Source: Rugamonas sp045984285 (GTDB lineage: Bacteria > Pseudomonadota > Gammaproteobacteria > Burkholderiales > Burkholderiaceae_D). Taken from it: a DNA stretch of 64,000 nt. Positions 24,543-36,754 of the stretch are shown in pieces (within the stretch, counting starts at the first letter, position 1; each line of letters starts with the position of its first letter). A program made the position numbers and the translations under genes. The stretch covers positions 62,001-126,000 of the forward strand of contig NZ_JBJQIK030000005.1 of assembly GCF_045984285.3 (NCBI RefSeq), read 5' to 3'. Below the pieces are notes generated by a model. It was not told the origin of the DNA and made no database searches. It was given only the letters and a program-made list of their open reading frames with translations.

Positions 24543-25058
24543 GTGCAAAACCACTTCCAGCTTTTCAACCTGCCGCAGCAATTCGCCATTGACAGCGGCG
24601 CCCTGGACGCCGCCTACCGCGACGTCCAGACCCGCGTCCATCCCGACAAATTCGTCAACGCCACCGATGCCGAGAAGCGCGTCGCCATGCAATGGGCCAC
24701 GCGCGCCAACGAAGCCTACCAGACGCTGAAGAACCCCCAGAAGCGTGCGGCCTACCTGTGCGAGCTGAATGGCGTGGACCTGCAGACCGAATCGAATACG
24801 GCGATGCCGATGGAATTCCTGATGCAGCAGATGGAGTGGCGCGAAGCGCTGGGCGATGCCCGCGCCGCGAAGGACACGGACCAGCTAGATGCGCTGGACG
24901 GCGAGCTGCGCAAGGCGCGCAAGGAACAGCTGAAGGACATCGAAGCGGCGCTCAACGGCGGCGACTTCCACGAGGCGGCGCAGGGTGTGCGCGCGCTGAT
25001 GTTCCTCGAAAAATTCGGCGAAGAAGTCCGCTTCGCCTTCGACGCGATCGAAGCGTAA
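24543..25058 (+). CDS. hscB: Fe-S co-chaperone HscB
   Basis: A 171-residue J-type co-chaperone that brings IscU to HscA. The J domain (about 1-75) contains the HPDKF signature, and the C-terminal three-helix region would bind IscU. Two starts are possible: the GTG at 24543, which begins MQNHFQLFNLP as in homologues, and a TTG at 24528. I prefer the GTG; neither has a clear ribosome binding site, so coupling to iscA translation is likely. hscA starts 21 bp further on. Confidence 0.93.
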   Translation: MQNHFQLFNLPQQFAIDSGALDAAYRDVQTRVHPDKFVNATDAEKRVAMQWATRANEAYQTLKNPQKRAAYLCELNGVDLQTESNTAMPMEFLMQQMEWREALGDARAAKDTDQLDALDGELRKARKEQLKDIEAALNGGDFHEAAQGVRALMFLEKFGEEVRFAFDAIEA

Positions 25059-25079
25059 AAACAAGAACACAGGTTTCAC

Positions 25080-26960
<1,881 letters not shown>

Positions 26961-26984
26961 GAACACATTACAAAGGTAAGCCAA

Positions 26985-27326
26985 GTGCCACAAATCGTTA
27001 TCCTCCCTCACGCCAAGCTGTGCCCTGAAGGCGCCGTGCTCGAAACCGAAGCTGGCAAGTCCGTCTGCGATGTGCTGCTGGAAAACGAGATCCACATCGA
27101 ACACGCCTGCGAGAAGTCCTGCGCCTGCACCACCTGCCACGTGCTGGTGCGCGAAGGCTTCGATTCGCTGAATGAGGCCAGCGAAACCGAAGAAGACCTG
27201 CTGGACAAGGCCTGGGGCCTGGAGGCTGTATCGCGCCTGTCCTGCCAGGCCATCGTGGCCGACGAAGACCTGGTCATCGAAATTCCGAAGTACACCATCA
27301 ACCACGCCAGCGAAGGCGGCCACTGA
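26985..27326 (+). CDS. fdx: ISC-type [2Fe-2S] ferredoxin
   Basis: A 113-residue ferredoxin that supplies electrons for cluster assembly. Ligands are three Cys in the ACEKSCACTTCHVL region, spaced as CxxxxxCxxC, and a fourth in RLSCQAIV. It starts with GTG at 26985; the MPQIVILPH start matches homologues. Length agrees with E. coli Fdx (111). It lies between hscA and iscX in standard order. Confidence 0.96.
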   Translation: MPQIVILPHAKLCPEGAVLETEAGKSVCDVLLENEIHIEHACEKSCACTTCHVLVREGFDSLNEASETEEDLLDKAWGLEAVSRLSCQAIVADEDLVIEIPKYTINHASEGGH

Positions 27327-27340
27327 GCCGGAGGCCTGCG

Positions 27341-27535
27341 ATGAAATGGACTGATATCACGGCGATTGCCGAAGCGCTGTACGACAAGTATCCGAACCTC
27401 GACCCCACGCAGATCCGCTTCACCGACCTGCATAACTGGGTGGTGACGCTGGAAGGCTTCGACGACGACCACAAGCGCGGCGGCGAAAAGATTCTCGAAG
27501 CGATTCAACAGGCATGGATCGATGAAGCACAGTAA
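27341..27535 (+). CDS. iscX: Fe-S assembly protein IscX
   Basis: A 64-residue acidic protein, typical of IscX, with the conserved MKWTDITAIAEALYDKYP start and RFTDLHNWVVTLEGF core. It binds IscS and modulates sulfur transfer; an iron-donor role has been proposed for the family. The methyltransferase gene downstream starts 14 bp before its stop, so the isc transcript probably continues into non-isc genes. Confidence 0.95.
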   Translation: MKWTDITAIAEALYDKYPNLDPTQIRFTDLHNWVVTLEGFDDDHKRGGEKILEAIQQAWIDEAQ

Positions 27536-28403
27536 GCAGAACAAAGCGCCGCTGCCGACCGAAGTGACCGACATCCCGGAGATCAAGCCGGGACAGTCGG
27601 TCGCGCTGCTTCAGGAGCTGCATATCCTCACGCGGGACGGCAAGCTGAACCAGGACAGCCGCCGCAAGCTGAAACAGGTCTACCACCTCTACCAGTTCAT
27701 CGAGCCGCTGCTGAAGGAAGTGCTGGCCGAGAAGGGCAGCGTGTCGCTGGTCGATCACGGCGCGGGCAAGTCCTACCTCGGCTTCATCATCTACGACCTG
27801 TTCTTCAAGCCTCTGCAGGACGGCTCGCACATCTACGGCATCGAAACGCGCGAGGAGCTGGTGCAGCGTTCGCAGGAACTGGCCGCGAGGTTCAACTTCC
27901 CCGGCATGTCCTTCCTGCCTCTGTCTGTCGCGGAATCGACCACTTCGGAGCAGTTGCCCGAGCAGATCGACATCGTGACCGCGCTTCATGCCTGCAACAC
28001 GGCGACCGACGACGCCATCGACTTCGCGCTGAAGAAAAAGGCGAAGCATATGGTGCTGGTGCCTTGCTGCCAGGCCGAAGTAGCCTCCGTGCTGCGCAAG
28101 AACAAGGGCAAGGCGCTGGGCAAGAGCGCGCTGACTGAAATCTGGCGCCACCCGATCCACACCCGCGAATTCGGCAGCCAGATCACCAATGTGCTGCGCT
28201 GCTTGCAGCTTGAGGCGCACGGCTACCAGGTCAATGTGACGGAGCTGGTGGGCTGGGAGCATTCGATGAAGAATGAGCTGATCATCGCCACCTACAAGAA
28301 CCTGCCGCGCCGCCGTCCCGCGGAACGCCTGCAGGAAGTCCTGGAAACGGTGGGTCTCGAAGAGATGAGCCACCGCTTCTACGCCGAACAAGGAACCGTA
28401 TGA
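27522..28403 (+). CDS. class I SAM-dependent methyltransferase
   Basis: A 293-residue predicted methyltransferase. SLVDHGAGKSYLGF is a SAM-binding motif I, and ALHACNTATDDAI followed by VPCCQ resembles the Methyltransf_32-type group (GSTCD/TRMT13-like). The substrate is unknown; RNA is a reasonable guess from the family. It overlaps iscX by 14 bp and ltaE by ATGA, so it is translated as part of the isc-distal run. The link with Fe-S assembly may only be transcriptional. Confidence 0.82.
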   Translation: MKHSKQNKAPLPTEVTDIPEIKPGQSVALLQELHILTRDGKLNQDSRRKLKQVYHLYQFIEPLLKEVLAEKGSVSLVDHGAGKSYLGFIIYDLFFKPLQDGSHIYGIETREELVQRSQELAARFNFPGMSFLPLSVAESTTSEQLPEQIDIVTALHACNTATDDAIDFALKKKAKHMVLVPCCQAEVASVLRKNKGKALGKSALTEIWRHPIHTREFGSQITNVLRCLQLEAHGYQVNVTELVGWEHSMKNELIIATYKNLPRRRPAERLQEVLETVGLEEMSHRFYAEQGTV

Positions 28404-29422
28404 GCCACTGGATCGACCTGCGCAGCGATACCGTTACCCAGCCGTCGCCCGCGATGCGCGACGCCATGCATGCCGCGCCGGTGGGCGACGACGTCTACGG
28501 CGACGACCCGACGGTCAACGCGCTGCAGGAGCGAGCTGCGGAGCTGTTCGGCTACGAAGCCGCGCTGTTCGCCGCTTCGGGCACCCAGACCAACCTGATC
28601 GCCTTGCTGGCCCACTGCGGCCGCGGCGACGAATACCTGGTGGGCCAGGAAGCGCATACCTACCGCTACGAAGGCGGCGGCGCCGCGGTGCTGGGCAGCA
28701 TCCAGCCGCAGCCGATCACCAACCAGCCGGACGGTTCGCTGGCCATCACCGACATCGAAGCGCAGATCAAGCCGGACGACGTGCACTTCGCGCGCACCCG
28801 CCTGCTGGCGCTGGAGAACACTATCGGCGGCCGTGTGCTGCCGGCAGACTACGTGGCGCAGGCCACGCGCCTTGCGCACCTGCGCGGCCTGAACACGCAC
28901 CTGGATGGCGCGCGCATCTGCAATGCGGCGGTGAAGCAGGGCGTGTCGCTGCAAGCCGCAGTGGCGGGCTTCGACAGCGTTTCTGTCTGCCTGTCGAAAG
29001 GACTTGGGGCGCCGGTAGGTTCGGTGCTGTGCGGCAGCCGCGCGCTGATCGAGCAGGGCAAGCGCTGGCGCAAGATGCTTGGCGGCGGCATGCGGCAGGC
29101 CGGCGTGATTGCGGCGGCCGGCCTGTACGCGCTTGAGAACAACGTGCAGCGCCTGAAGGAGGACCATGACAATGCGGCCTTCCTGGCGGCCGAGCTGGCG
29201 AAGATCCACGGCCTTGGCGTGAGCACGCCGCAGACGAATATCTTCTACGTCGATGTGCCGCGCGATGCCGCTGCGGCGCTGAACGAAGCGCTGCTCGCCG
29301 AACAGATCCGCGTATCGATGGCGCCGCGCCTGCGGCTGGTTACGCACCTGAACGTGTCGCGCGCCGACATGGCCACGGTGGCCAGCGTCTTCAAACAATT
29401 CTTCTCGCGCTGGCAGCAATGA
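28400..29422 (+). CDS. ltaE: low-specificity L-threonine aldolase
   Basis: A 340-residue PLP enzyme that cleaves L-threonine or L-allo-threonine to glycine and acetaldehyde. The PLP lysine lies in SVCLSKGLGAPVGSV, the N-terminal IDLRSDTVTQPS and the NTIGGRVLP segment are typical, and the length matches E. coli LtaE (333). It overlaps both neighbours by ATGA, so it is coupled to the methyltransferase and the pseudouridine synthase. Confidence 0.93.
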   Translation: MSHWIDLRSDTVTQPSPAMRDAMHAAPVGDDVYGDDPTVNALQERAAELFGYEAALFAASGTQTNLIALLAHCGRGDEYLVGQEAHTYRYEGGGAAVLGSIQPQPITNQPDGSLAITDIEAQIKPDDVHFARTRLLALENTIGGRVLPADYVAQATRLAHLRGLNTHLDGARICNAAVKQGVSLQAAVAGFDSVSVCLSKGLGAPVGSVLCGSRALIEQGKRWRKMLGGGMRQAGVIAAAGLYALENNVQRLKEDHDNAAFLAAELAKIHGLGVSTPQTNIFYVDVPRDAAAALNEALLAEQIRVSMAPRLRLVTHLNVSRADMATVASVFKQFFSRWQQ

Positions 29423-30099
29423 GCGGCAACGATACGATCCGCCTCTCCAAACGCGTGGCGGAGATGGTGCCGTGCTCACGCCGTGAAGCCGAGCTGTATA
29501 TCGAGGGCGGCTTCGTGCGCGTGGACGGTGTGCTGGTGGAGGAGCCGGGAGCCCGCGTGGCGCCGCAGCAGCATGTCGACCTTGCGCCGGATGCCACGCT
29601 GCTGGAGATTGCGCCCGTCACCATCCTGCTGAACAAACCGGCCGGCGTGAGTGCGGCCGCACTGCTGATGGAAGCGAACCGCGCGCCCGAAGCGCAGAAG
29701 GAACGCTTCCTCAAACGGCACGTGGCCAACCTGCAGGCCGCCTTGCCGCTGCCGGACCATGCCAGCGGCCTGTTCGTCTTCACCCAGGACTTCCGCGTGG
29801 CGCGCAAGCTGCTGGAAGAGGGCGACAAGGTGGAGCAGGAAATCATCGTCGATGTGGAAGGCACGATTGCCGACAACGGCCTGGCGGAGCTGAACCGCGG
29901 CGCCACGAAGGTGAGCTGGCAGAACGAGAAGCGCCTGCGCTTCGCCATCAAGGGACCGAAGCCGCAGCAGATCGAAGTGATGTGCAAATCGGTTGGCCTC
30001 GCGCCGGTGGCGATCCGCCGCATCCGCCTTGGCCGCATCGCCATGTCCAGCCTTCCGCTGGGCCAGTGGCGCTACCTGCAAGGCTACGAGCGCTTCTGA
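29419..30099 (+). CDS. RsuA/RluB/E/F-type RNA pseudouridine synthase
   Basis: A 226-residue protein with an N-terminal S4 RNA-binding domain (about 8-65; SRREAELYIEGGFVRVDG) and a pseudouridine synthase domain beginning VTILLNKPAGV. The catalytic Asp appears to be in LPLPDHASGLFVFTQD, which replaces the usual GRLDxxTxGLL, so the motif is degenerate. The C-terminal RIRLGRI segment fits the RluF side of the family. The target base is not certain. It ends the isc-led run and is followed at once by a palindromic repeat. Confidence 0.85.
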   Translation: MSGNDTIRLSKRVAEMVPCSRREAELYIEGGFVRVDGVLVEEPGARVAPQQHVDLAPDATLLEIAPVTILLNKPAGVSAAALLMEANRAPEAQKERFLKRHVANLQAALPLPDHASGLFVFTQDFRVARKLLEEGDKVEQEIIVDVEGTIADNGLAELNRGATKVSWQNEKRLRFAIKGPKPQQIEVMCKSVGLAPVAIRRIRLGRIAMSSLPLGQWRYLQGYERF

Positions 30100-30100
30100 C

Positions 30101-30175
30101 GTCATCCCCGCGCAGGCGGGGATCCGGGAGAGTCGCCGAAACACCCCTGGGCCCCGCCTTCGCGAGGGCGACATC
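30101..30175. repeat. head-to-head palindromic repeat pair in a convergent gap
   Basis: Unit A (30101-30125) reads GTCATCCCCGCGCAGGCGGG and continues GATCC, an 8-bp stem around GCAG. Unit B (about 30149-30175) is a degenerate copy in the opposite orientation with CCCCGCCTTCGCGAGGGCGAC. The pair fills the whole gap between two convergent genes. Unit A starts one base after the pseudouridine synthase stop, and unit B covers the PilZ stop. A shorter relative occurs after pnp (46133-46152). It resembles the REP/BIME elements common in proteobacteria and may act as a transcription stop. Confidence 0.75.
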
Positions 30176-30518
30176 AGGCTGCTTCGGCGGCGCCGCTGCT
30201 GGTGACATAGTCCACGATCTGGTCCACGCTGGCCTGCGGCAGGTGGTCGAAGCGCGCCCCGTTGCGGAAGCGGCCTTCGCTGCCCACCGGGCGGCTATAC
30301 ACGAGATCGATCACCGCATCGTTGCGGATGGAACTGCCGGGGAAGGCAAAGCAGAAGCGGTATCGCTTGTCGGCCTCCATGCGGTAAGGCGTAACGAAGG
30401 CCACGCCCATACGCGCGATGTCGATAATCTGGGCGATGCGAACCGGGCCGCCATCCAGATCCGTGACAGTGGCCTGAACCTGCAGCAAACGGCGCACGTG
30501 TTCTCTTCGTTGATCCAT
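30174..30518 (-). CDS. PilZ-domain protein (c-di-GMP receptor type)
   Basis: A 114-residue single PilZ domain. The c-di-GMP-binding arginine patch is present near the N-terminus (QRREHVRR) and the second motif appears as DIARMGVAF, close to the D/NxSxxG consensus with Ser replaced by Ala. Binding of c-di-GMP is likely but not certain given that change. The 3' end lies inside a palindromic repeat. It is separated by 39 bp from the sigma-factor operon downstream of which it does not clearly belong. Confidence 0.85.
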   Translation of the reverse strand: MDQRREHVRRLLQVQATVTDLDGGPVRIAQIIDIARMGVAFVTPYRMEADKRYRFCFAFPGSSIRNDAVIDLVYSRPVGSEGRFRNGARFDHLPQASVDQIVDYVTSSGAAEAA

Positions 30519-30557
30519 TGTTACATCCTAGCCCAAAGGCGCCACAGACGGCGCAGC

Positions 30558-31121
30558 TCAGGACCGGGCAGGCGTGGCGGCCGTTTTGACGGGTTTGGGC
30601 AACTGGATGAGGCGGGTGCCGGCCAGTTTGTCATGCAGGAACTGGCGGTCGCGGGTGAAGAAGGCGGTCAGGGACCACAGCAGGATGCCGGCGAAAATCG
30701 CATACAGCGCGTGCCAGCGCTGCAGCTGCAGCGCATAGTCCAGCACCAGCGCGGGCAGTACCCACATCCAGCTCAGCAGGTAGCGCAGCACGGCGGCCTT
30801 CATCGGCAGCGGGCTGCCGTCGGCCATCACCACGCGGATGCGCCAGGTCTGCATGGCCAGCGTCTGGCCCTTGCGGCTCCACTGGTGGATGAAGTAGATG
30901 CCCAGCACGATAAAGGCCAGCGCCTGGCGCATATGCTCGACCAGCGGCGTGTGGCTGGCCCCGGTCGCCACCTCGAACACGAGGAAGGGCAGGAACAGCA
31001 CGGCGAAGGCAAGCAGCAGCTCATAGACCATCGAGATCAGGCGGCGCTTGACGGTCGGCGTGGGATAGCTGGACAGCGTTTCCTTGTTTGCTTGCGGAGC
31101 TGTTTGATTACTTGCTTGCAT
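30558..31121 (-). CDS. RDD-family membrane protein
   Basis: A 187-residue membrane protein with the RDD fold: VKRRLISMVYELLLAFAVLFLP opens the domain and several hydrophobic segments follow, with QFLHDKLAGTRLI closing it. The first conserved Arg is present and Asp residues are partly replaced by Glu. Function is unknown; some relatives act in ion transport. I chose the Met at 31121 (MQASNQTAPQ), which overlaps the upstream DUF3106 gene by 14 bp. It is the last gene of the sigma-factor operon. Confidence 0.83.
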   Translation of the reverse strand: MQASNQTAPQANKETLSSYPTPTVKRRLISMVYELLLAFAVLFLPFLVFEVATGASHTPLVEHMRQALAFIVLGIYFIHQWSRKGQTLAMQTWRIRVVMADGSPLPMKAAVLRYLLSWMWVLPALVLDYALQLQRWHALYAIFAGILLWSLTAFFTRDRQFLHDKLAGTRLIQLPKPVKTAATPARS

Positions 31122-31923
31122 TCGGTGCGGGTACAGGGGCGGCGGGGGCAGGCGGCGCGGCGGAGGCGGGCGCCGGCGAAGACTGCTGCGGATACATGGC
31201 GGCCGGCGTAGCGGCGCCTTCCAGCGGATAGACCGGTTCCGGCGTTGGCAGCGGGGCCGGCGGCGCAGCCGGCGCCGGTGCGGGCGCTGCCGGCAACGGC
31301 GCAGGCGTGGTTGCGGCGGCCGGCGCCGGCGTGCCCGGTGCAGGCACCAGGCCCTGGCCGTGCGCCTTGATCGGCTGTGGTGTCTTGATGGCGGATTGCG
31401 CCGGGGTCGGCGGCTTGGCGATCTGCTGGCGCTTGCCGGCGGCGGCGTCAGCCAGCTTGCGTTTTTCTTCTTCCGGCAGCGACTGGTACTTTTCCCACTG
31501 CGCCGCCTTCTGGCCGCCCAGGTTCTTCTGCGCGCGCGCATAGTTCTCGCGCACGGCCTTGCGTTCTTCAGGGGTGAGGCGGGTCCATTCGCGCATGCGG
31601 TCCAGCACGCGCTGCTGCTCGGCGGGCTTCATGGAGGCGAAACGGTTGGCGATATCCAGCCACTTCTGCTTGCGTACCGGACCCAGTTCGTCCCAGGTGG
31701 ATTCCAGCGGGCCAAGGGCCTTCTGCTGCGCAGCGTTCAGCTCGGACCAGCGCGGCTTTTCCGCGGTGACATTGCTGCCCAGGCCGACCTTGGCCGGCAC
31801 GGAAGCGATTGCCTGCAGCGGCGCATCGCGCTCGCCATGCAGCCACACGGCGCCCACCGCCAGCAATACTGCCAGAACGGCAATGCCAGCGACGAGCGGG
31901 GTACGGCTACGGACACGCGTCAT
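31108..31923 (-). CDS. DUF3106 domain-containing protein
   Basis: A 271-residue protein with one N-terminal membrane helix (about 10-28), a helical DUF3106-like region (about 58-165; WSELNAAQQKALGPL, MKPAEQQRVLDRMREW, LTPEERKAVRENY) and a long Ala/Pro-rich tail of about 100 residues. It is likely periplasmic and anchored by the N-terminal helix. The W..L..Q and LTPEER repeats resemble heavy-metal-sensor or Spy-like helical proteins, which is only a structural hint. It sits between the DUF3619 and RDD genes of the ECF sigma operon. Confidence 0.82.
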   Translation of the reverse strand: MTRVRSRTPLVAGIAVLAVLLAVGAVWLHGERDAPLQAIASVPAKVGLGSNVTAEKPRWSELNAAQQKALGPLESTWDELGPVRKQKWLDIANRFASMKPAEQQRVLDRMREWTRLTPEERKAVRENYARAQKNLGGQKAAQWEKYQSLPEEEKRKLADAAAGKRQQIAKPPTPAQSAIKTPQPIKAHGQGLVPAPGTPAPAAATTPAPLPAAPAPAPAAPPAPLPTPEPVYPLEGAATPAAMYPQQSSPAPASAAPPAPAAPVPAPNASK

Positions 31924-31926
31924 TGC

Positions 31927-32331
31927 TTACTGTCCGCGCGTTTCGATGTAGGCGTTGAAGCCGTGGTCCAGGTAAGCCGACAGGGGCAGCTCGTCCGACA
32001 GCAGGGCCGCATCCAGCTCGGCCAGTTCGGCGATGGACTGCTGCTGCTCATAGTGGTAAACGCCGACCATGCCGCACAGCACCAGCATCAGGGGCAGGGC
32101 GACACTGAAACGGTTCATCCAGCCAAACGCGTTGCCGAAGCCGCCGGCACGTGCGCCGGCCGTGGCCAGCTCGGTGCGGGCCACGCGCACTTCCACATGC
32201 GCCTTCTTGCGCGCCATGGCTGCCTTGCGGGCTGCCGCGAGGCGGTCGGTGGTCGATGCCGGCAAATCGTCTAGCTTTTCGTTCAGCGCATGGCGCACCC
32301 GGTAAGCGAAATTCAATTCTTCGGTATTCAT
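31927..32331 (-). CDS. DUF3619-family protein, possible anti-sigma factor
   Basis: A 134-residue protein with a charged N-terminal cytoplasmic region (about 1-70), one membrane helix (about 75-95; FSVALPLMLVLCGMVGVYHY) and a periplasmic tail. This topology and its position directly after an ECF sigma gene, with ATGA overlap, are those of a membrane anti-sigma factor. The sequence shows no clear ZAS or RseA motif. The ATG at 32331 gives the N-terminus MNTEELNFAYRVR. Confidence 0.75.
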   Translation of the reverse strand: MNTEELNFAYRVRHALNEKLDDLPASTTDRLAAARKAAMARKKAHVEVRVARTELATAGARAGGFGNAFGWMNRFSVALPLMLVLCGMVGVYHYEQQQSIAELAELDAALLSDELPLSAYLDHGFNAYIETRGQ

Positions 32332-32897
32332 AATTTGATTCCTTTGGCTTTGAGCGACTCTGCGAGGGTATGTGTTGCTCTGGAGCAATGTGTTTTCACA
32401 CTCCCTTCGGAGCATCCCATTGCTTCCGCCGTCTCCGCCACATCCATATCCTGCCAGTAACGCATGAGGAAGGCTTCCCGTTGACGCGCCGGCAGCTTTT
32501 GTACTTCATTTTCAATAATTTGCAGCACCTGCATGCGCTCGACCTGGTCCGCGCTCGATTCCGCGGCCTGGGAACCCTGCTCCGCCTCGTAGCTCTCGAG
32601 TATATCAAAGTCCTCGTTTTCCTCATGGGAATTCCCCAGGCCGGAAAACAGGCTGACCCAGGTATTGCGGACTTTTTCCCTGCGGAAATAATCGAGGATG
32701 GTGGTCTGCAGGATGCGCTGGAACAGCATGGGCAGCTCGGCCGCCGGCTTGTCGCCATACTTCTCGGCCAGCTTGATCATCGCGTCCTGCACGATGTCCA
32801 GCGCCGACTCGTCCTTTCGCACCGCATAGACCGCCTGCTTGAATGCCCGCCGCTCCACGTTCTCGAGGAAATCCGATAATTCTTTGTCTGTGGCCAT
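32328..32897 (-). CDS. ECF-type RNA polymerase sigma factor
   Basis: A 189-residue sigma factor. Region 2 is in ALDIVQDAMIKLAEKY to ILDYFRREKV, and region 4 in LPARQREAFLMRYWQDMDVAETA and CSEGSVKTHCSRA. It heads a four-gene operon with DUF3619, DUF3106 and RDD membrane proteins and so probably responds to an envelope signal. I chose the ATG at 32897; upstream codons in the same frame are low-GC and look non-coding. The start lacks a clear ribosome binding site. Confidence 0.88.
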   Translation of the reverse strand: MATDKELSDFLENVERRAFKQAVYAVRKDESALDIVQDAMIKLAEKYGDKPAAELPMLFQRILQTTILDYFRREKVRNTWVSLFSGLGNSHEENEDFDILESYEAEQGSQAAESSADQVERMQVLQIIENEVQKLPARQREAFLMRYWQDMDVAETAEAMGCSEGSVKTHCSRATHTLAESLKAKGIKL

Positions 32898-33354
32898 GCG
32901 GGGGGGAGTGTGAGCTGCCGGTTTGGTCTTATTTAACTGTCGGGCATCGTAGCAAAAACGGCCCAATAAAGCACCTGAATTGTATTGATATGCATTTTTC
33001 GCCAGATAAACCTTGACCGGGATGCTGCAACGCAGTAACGTATGGGACGCTTTGCACACCACGAAGCTCCCCGGTTTGACGCAACAGGCACACAAGGCCG
33101 TTGGGGAAAACCAGCTTTCATTTGTCAGCAGTTTGCTCTAACCCGCGCCACAAGCGTGAGAGGTCGGCACGACCGCTGCAGAAACTCAGGCTGAACGAGT
33201 TGCGTTTAGCGTTGCCCTGTACTCACACTACGTTGAGGGGAAGGGGTGGCGTGACCGCAGAAAGAAGGGAAGCCAGAAGTGCTGCACGGAACGCCCGCTT
33301 CGCCAGGCCAGAGCATCCTATCAATCTCCATATGGACCTTGAAAGGAATGTTTC
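32898..33354. other. 457-bp gap between the sigma operon and ilvI
   Basis: The part next to the sigma gene (about 32930-33010) is AT-rich and should hold its promoter. The part next to ilvI probably contains the ilv promoter and a leader. I see a small hairpin (GGTCG-GCA-CGACC, 33162-33174) but no convincing leader peptide with runs of Leu, Ile or Val codons, no T-box and no terminator. Confidence 0.5.
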
Positions 33355-35076
<1,722 letters not shown>

Positions 35077-35077
35077 T

Positions 35078-35569
35078 ATGCGACACATTATTTCTGTTTT
35101 GCTGGAAAACGAAGCCGGCGCCCTGTCCCGCGTGGTGGGGCTGTTCTCCGCGCGCGGCTACAACATCGAGACGCTGACGGTAGCGCCGACGGAAGATTCG
35201 ACCCTGTCGCGCATGACCATCGTCACCAGCGGTTCGGACGACATCATCGAGCAGATCACCAAGCACCTGAACCGCCTGATCGAGGTGGTGAAGGTGGTGG
35301 ACCTGACCGAGGGCCAGCACATCGAGCGCGAGCTCATGCTGATCAAGGTGAGGGCAGTGGGCAAGGAGCGCGAGGAAATGAAGCGCACCGCCGACATCTT
35401 CCGCGGCCGCATCATCGATGTAACCGAGAAGACCTACACCATTGAGCTGACGGGCGCCAAGAGCAAGCTGGATGCCTTCATCGATGCCATCGACCGCACC
35501 TCGATCCTGGAGACCGTCCGTACCGGCGGCTCCGGCATCGGCCGCGGCGAACGCATCCTCAAAGTCTGA
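35078..35569 (+). CDS. ilvH: acetolactate synthase, small (regulatory) subunit
   Basis: A 163-residue subunit that stimulates the catalytic chain and gives feedback inhibition by valine. The N-terminal ACT domain (ISVLLENEAGALSRVVGLFS and GYNIETLTVAPTED) is followed by a second ACT-like domain ending in VRTGGSGIGRGERILKV. The length matches E. coli IlvH (163). It lies between ilvI and ilvC. Confidence 0.96.
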   Translation: MRHIISVLLENEAGALSRVVGLFSARGYNIETLTVAPTEDSTLSRMTIVTSGSDDIIEQITKHLNRLIEVVKVVDLTEGQHIERELMLIKVRAVGKEREEMKRTADIFRGRIIDVTEKTYTIELTGAKSKLDAFIDAIDRTSILETVRTGGSGIGRGERILKV

Positions 35570-35601
35570 ACATACATTACAAAATATTAAAAGGAATGAC
35601 C

Positions 35602-36618
35602 ATGAAAGTTTTCTACGACAAAGACGCTGACCTCTCCCTCATCAAAGGCAAGAACGTTGCCATCATCGGCTACGGCTCGCAAGGCCACGCGCACGCCCAG
35701 AACCTGAGCGAATCCGGGGTGAACGTGACCGTCGGCCTGCGCAAGGGCGGCGCTTCCTGGCAGAAGGTGGAGAAGGCCGGCCTGAAGGTCGCCGAAGTGA
35801 ACGAAGCGGTGAAAGCGGCCGACGTCGTGATGATCCTGCTGCCGGACGAGAACATCGCTCAGGTCTACAACGAAAACGTGGCCCCGAACATCAAGCAGGG
35901 CGCCGTGCTGGCCTTCGCGCACGGCTTCAACGTGCACTATGGCCAGGTGGTGCCGCGCGCCGACCTGGACGTGATCATGGTGGCGCCGAAAGCGCCGGGC
36001 CACACCGTGCGCGGCACCTATACGCAAGGCGGCGGCGTGCCGCACCTGATTGCCGTCTACCAGGACAAGTCGGGTGTGGCGCGCGATATCGCCCTGTCCT
36101 ACGCGGCGGCGAATGGCGGCGGCAAGGCCGGCATCATCGAAACCAACTTCCGTGAAGAGACCGAGACCGACCTGTTCGGCGAACAGGCCGTGCTGTGCGG
36201 CGGCACCGTGGAACTGATCAAGGCCGGCTTCGAAACGCTGGTGGAAGCCGGCTACGCGCCGGAAATGGCTTACTTCGAGTGCCTGCACGAGCTGAAGCTG
36301 ATCGTCGACCTGATCTATGAAGGCGGCATCGCCAACATGAACTACTCGATCTCGAACAACGCCGAATACGGCGAATACGTGACCGGCCCGAAAGTGGTGA
36401 CGTCGGCCACCAAGGACGCCATGCGCCAGTGCCTGAAGGATATCCAGACCGGCGAATACGCCAAGTCCTTCATCCTGGAGAACAAGGCCGGCGCGCCGAC
36501 GCTGATCTCGCGCCGCCGCCTGACCGCCGAGCACCAGATCGAAGAAGTGGGCGCCAAGCTGCGCGCGATGATGCCGTGGATCGCGAAGAACAAGCTGGTG
36601 GACCAGTCGAAGAACTAA
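35602..36618 (+). CDS. ilvC: ketol-acid reductoisomerase
   Basis: A 338-residue class I (short-form) enzyme that isomerises and reduces acetolactate with NADPH and Mg2+. The nucleotide-binding loop is GYGSQGHAHAQNL and the metal site lies in FREETETDLFGEQAVLCGG. I chose the ATG at 35602 because AAGGA at 35591-35595 is then correctly spaced; an ATG at 35596 is too close. A strong terminator follows 22 bp after the stop. Confidence 0.97.
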   Translation: MKVFYDKDADLSLIKGKNVAIIGYGSQGHAHAQNLSESGVNVTVGLRKGGASWQKVEKAGLKVAEVNEAVKAADVVMILLPDENIAQVYNENVAPNIKQGAVLAFAHGFNVHYGQVVPRADLDVIMVAPKAPGHTVRGTYTQGGGVPHLIAVYQDKSGVARDIALSYAAANGGGKAGIIETNFREETETDLFGEQAVLCGGTVELIKAGFETLVEAGYAPEMAYFECLHELKLIVDLIYEGGIANMNYSISNNAEYGEYVTGPKVVTSATKDAMRQCLKDIQTGEYAKSFILENKAGAPTLISRRRLTAEHQIEEVGAKLRAMMPWIAKNKLVDQSKN

Positions 36619-36640
36619 GTTTGTCCCAAGCTTCGTCTGC

Positions 36641-36666
36641 AACGGCCCTGCGGGGCCGTTTTTTTT
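36641..36666 (+). terminator. rho-independent terminator of ilvIHC
   Basis: AACGGCCC and GGGCCGTT form an 8-bp stem around TGCG, followed by a run of eight T. It lies 22 bp after the ilvC stop. Confidence 0.92.
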
Positions 36667-36754
36667 ATGGCGCACAATTGAATGTCCAGGACAGTTGTGG
36701 GTTGATAATAGGATAGAATTGTTGTTAGGTAACTTTTAAGATTGTTGACGATTC

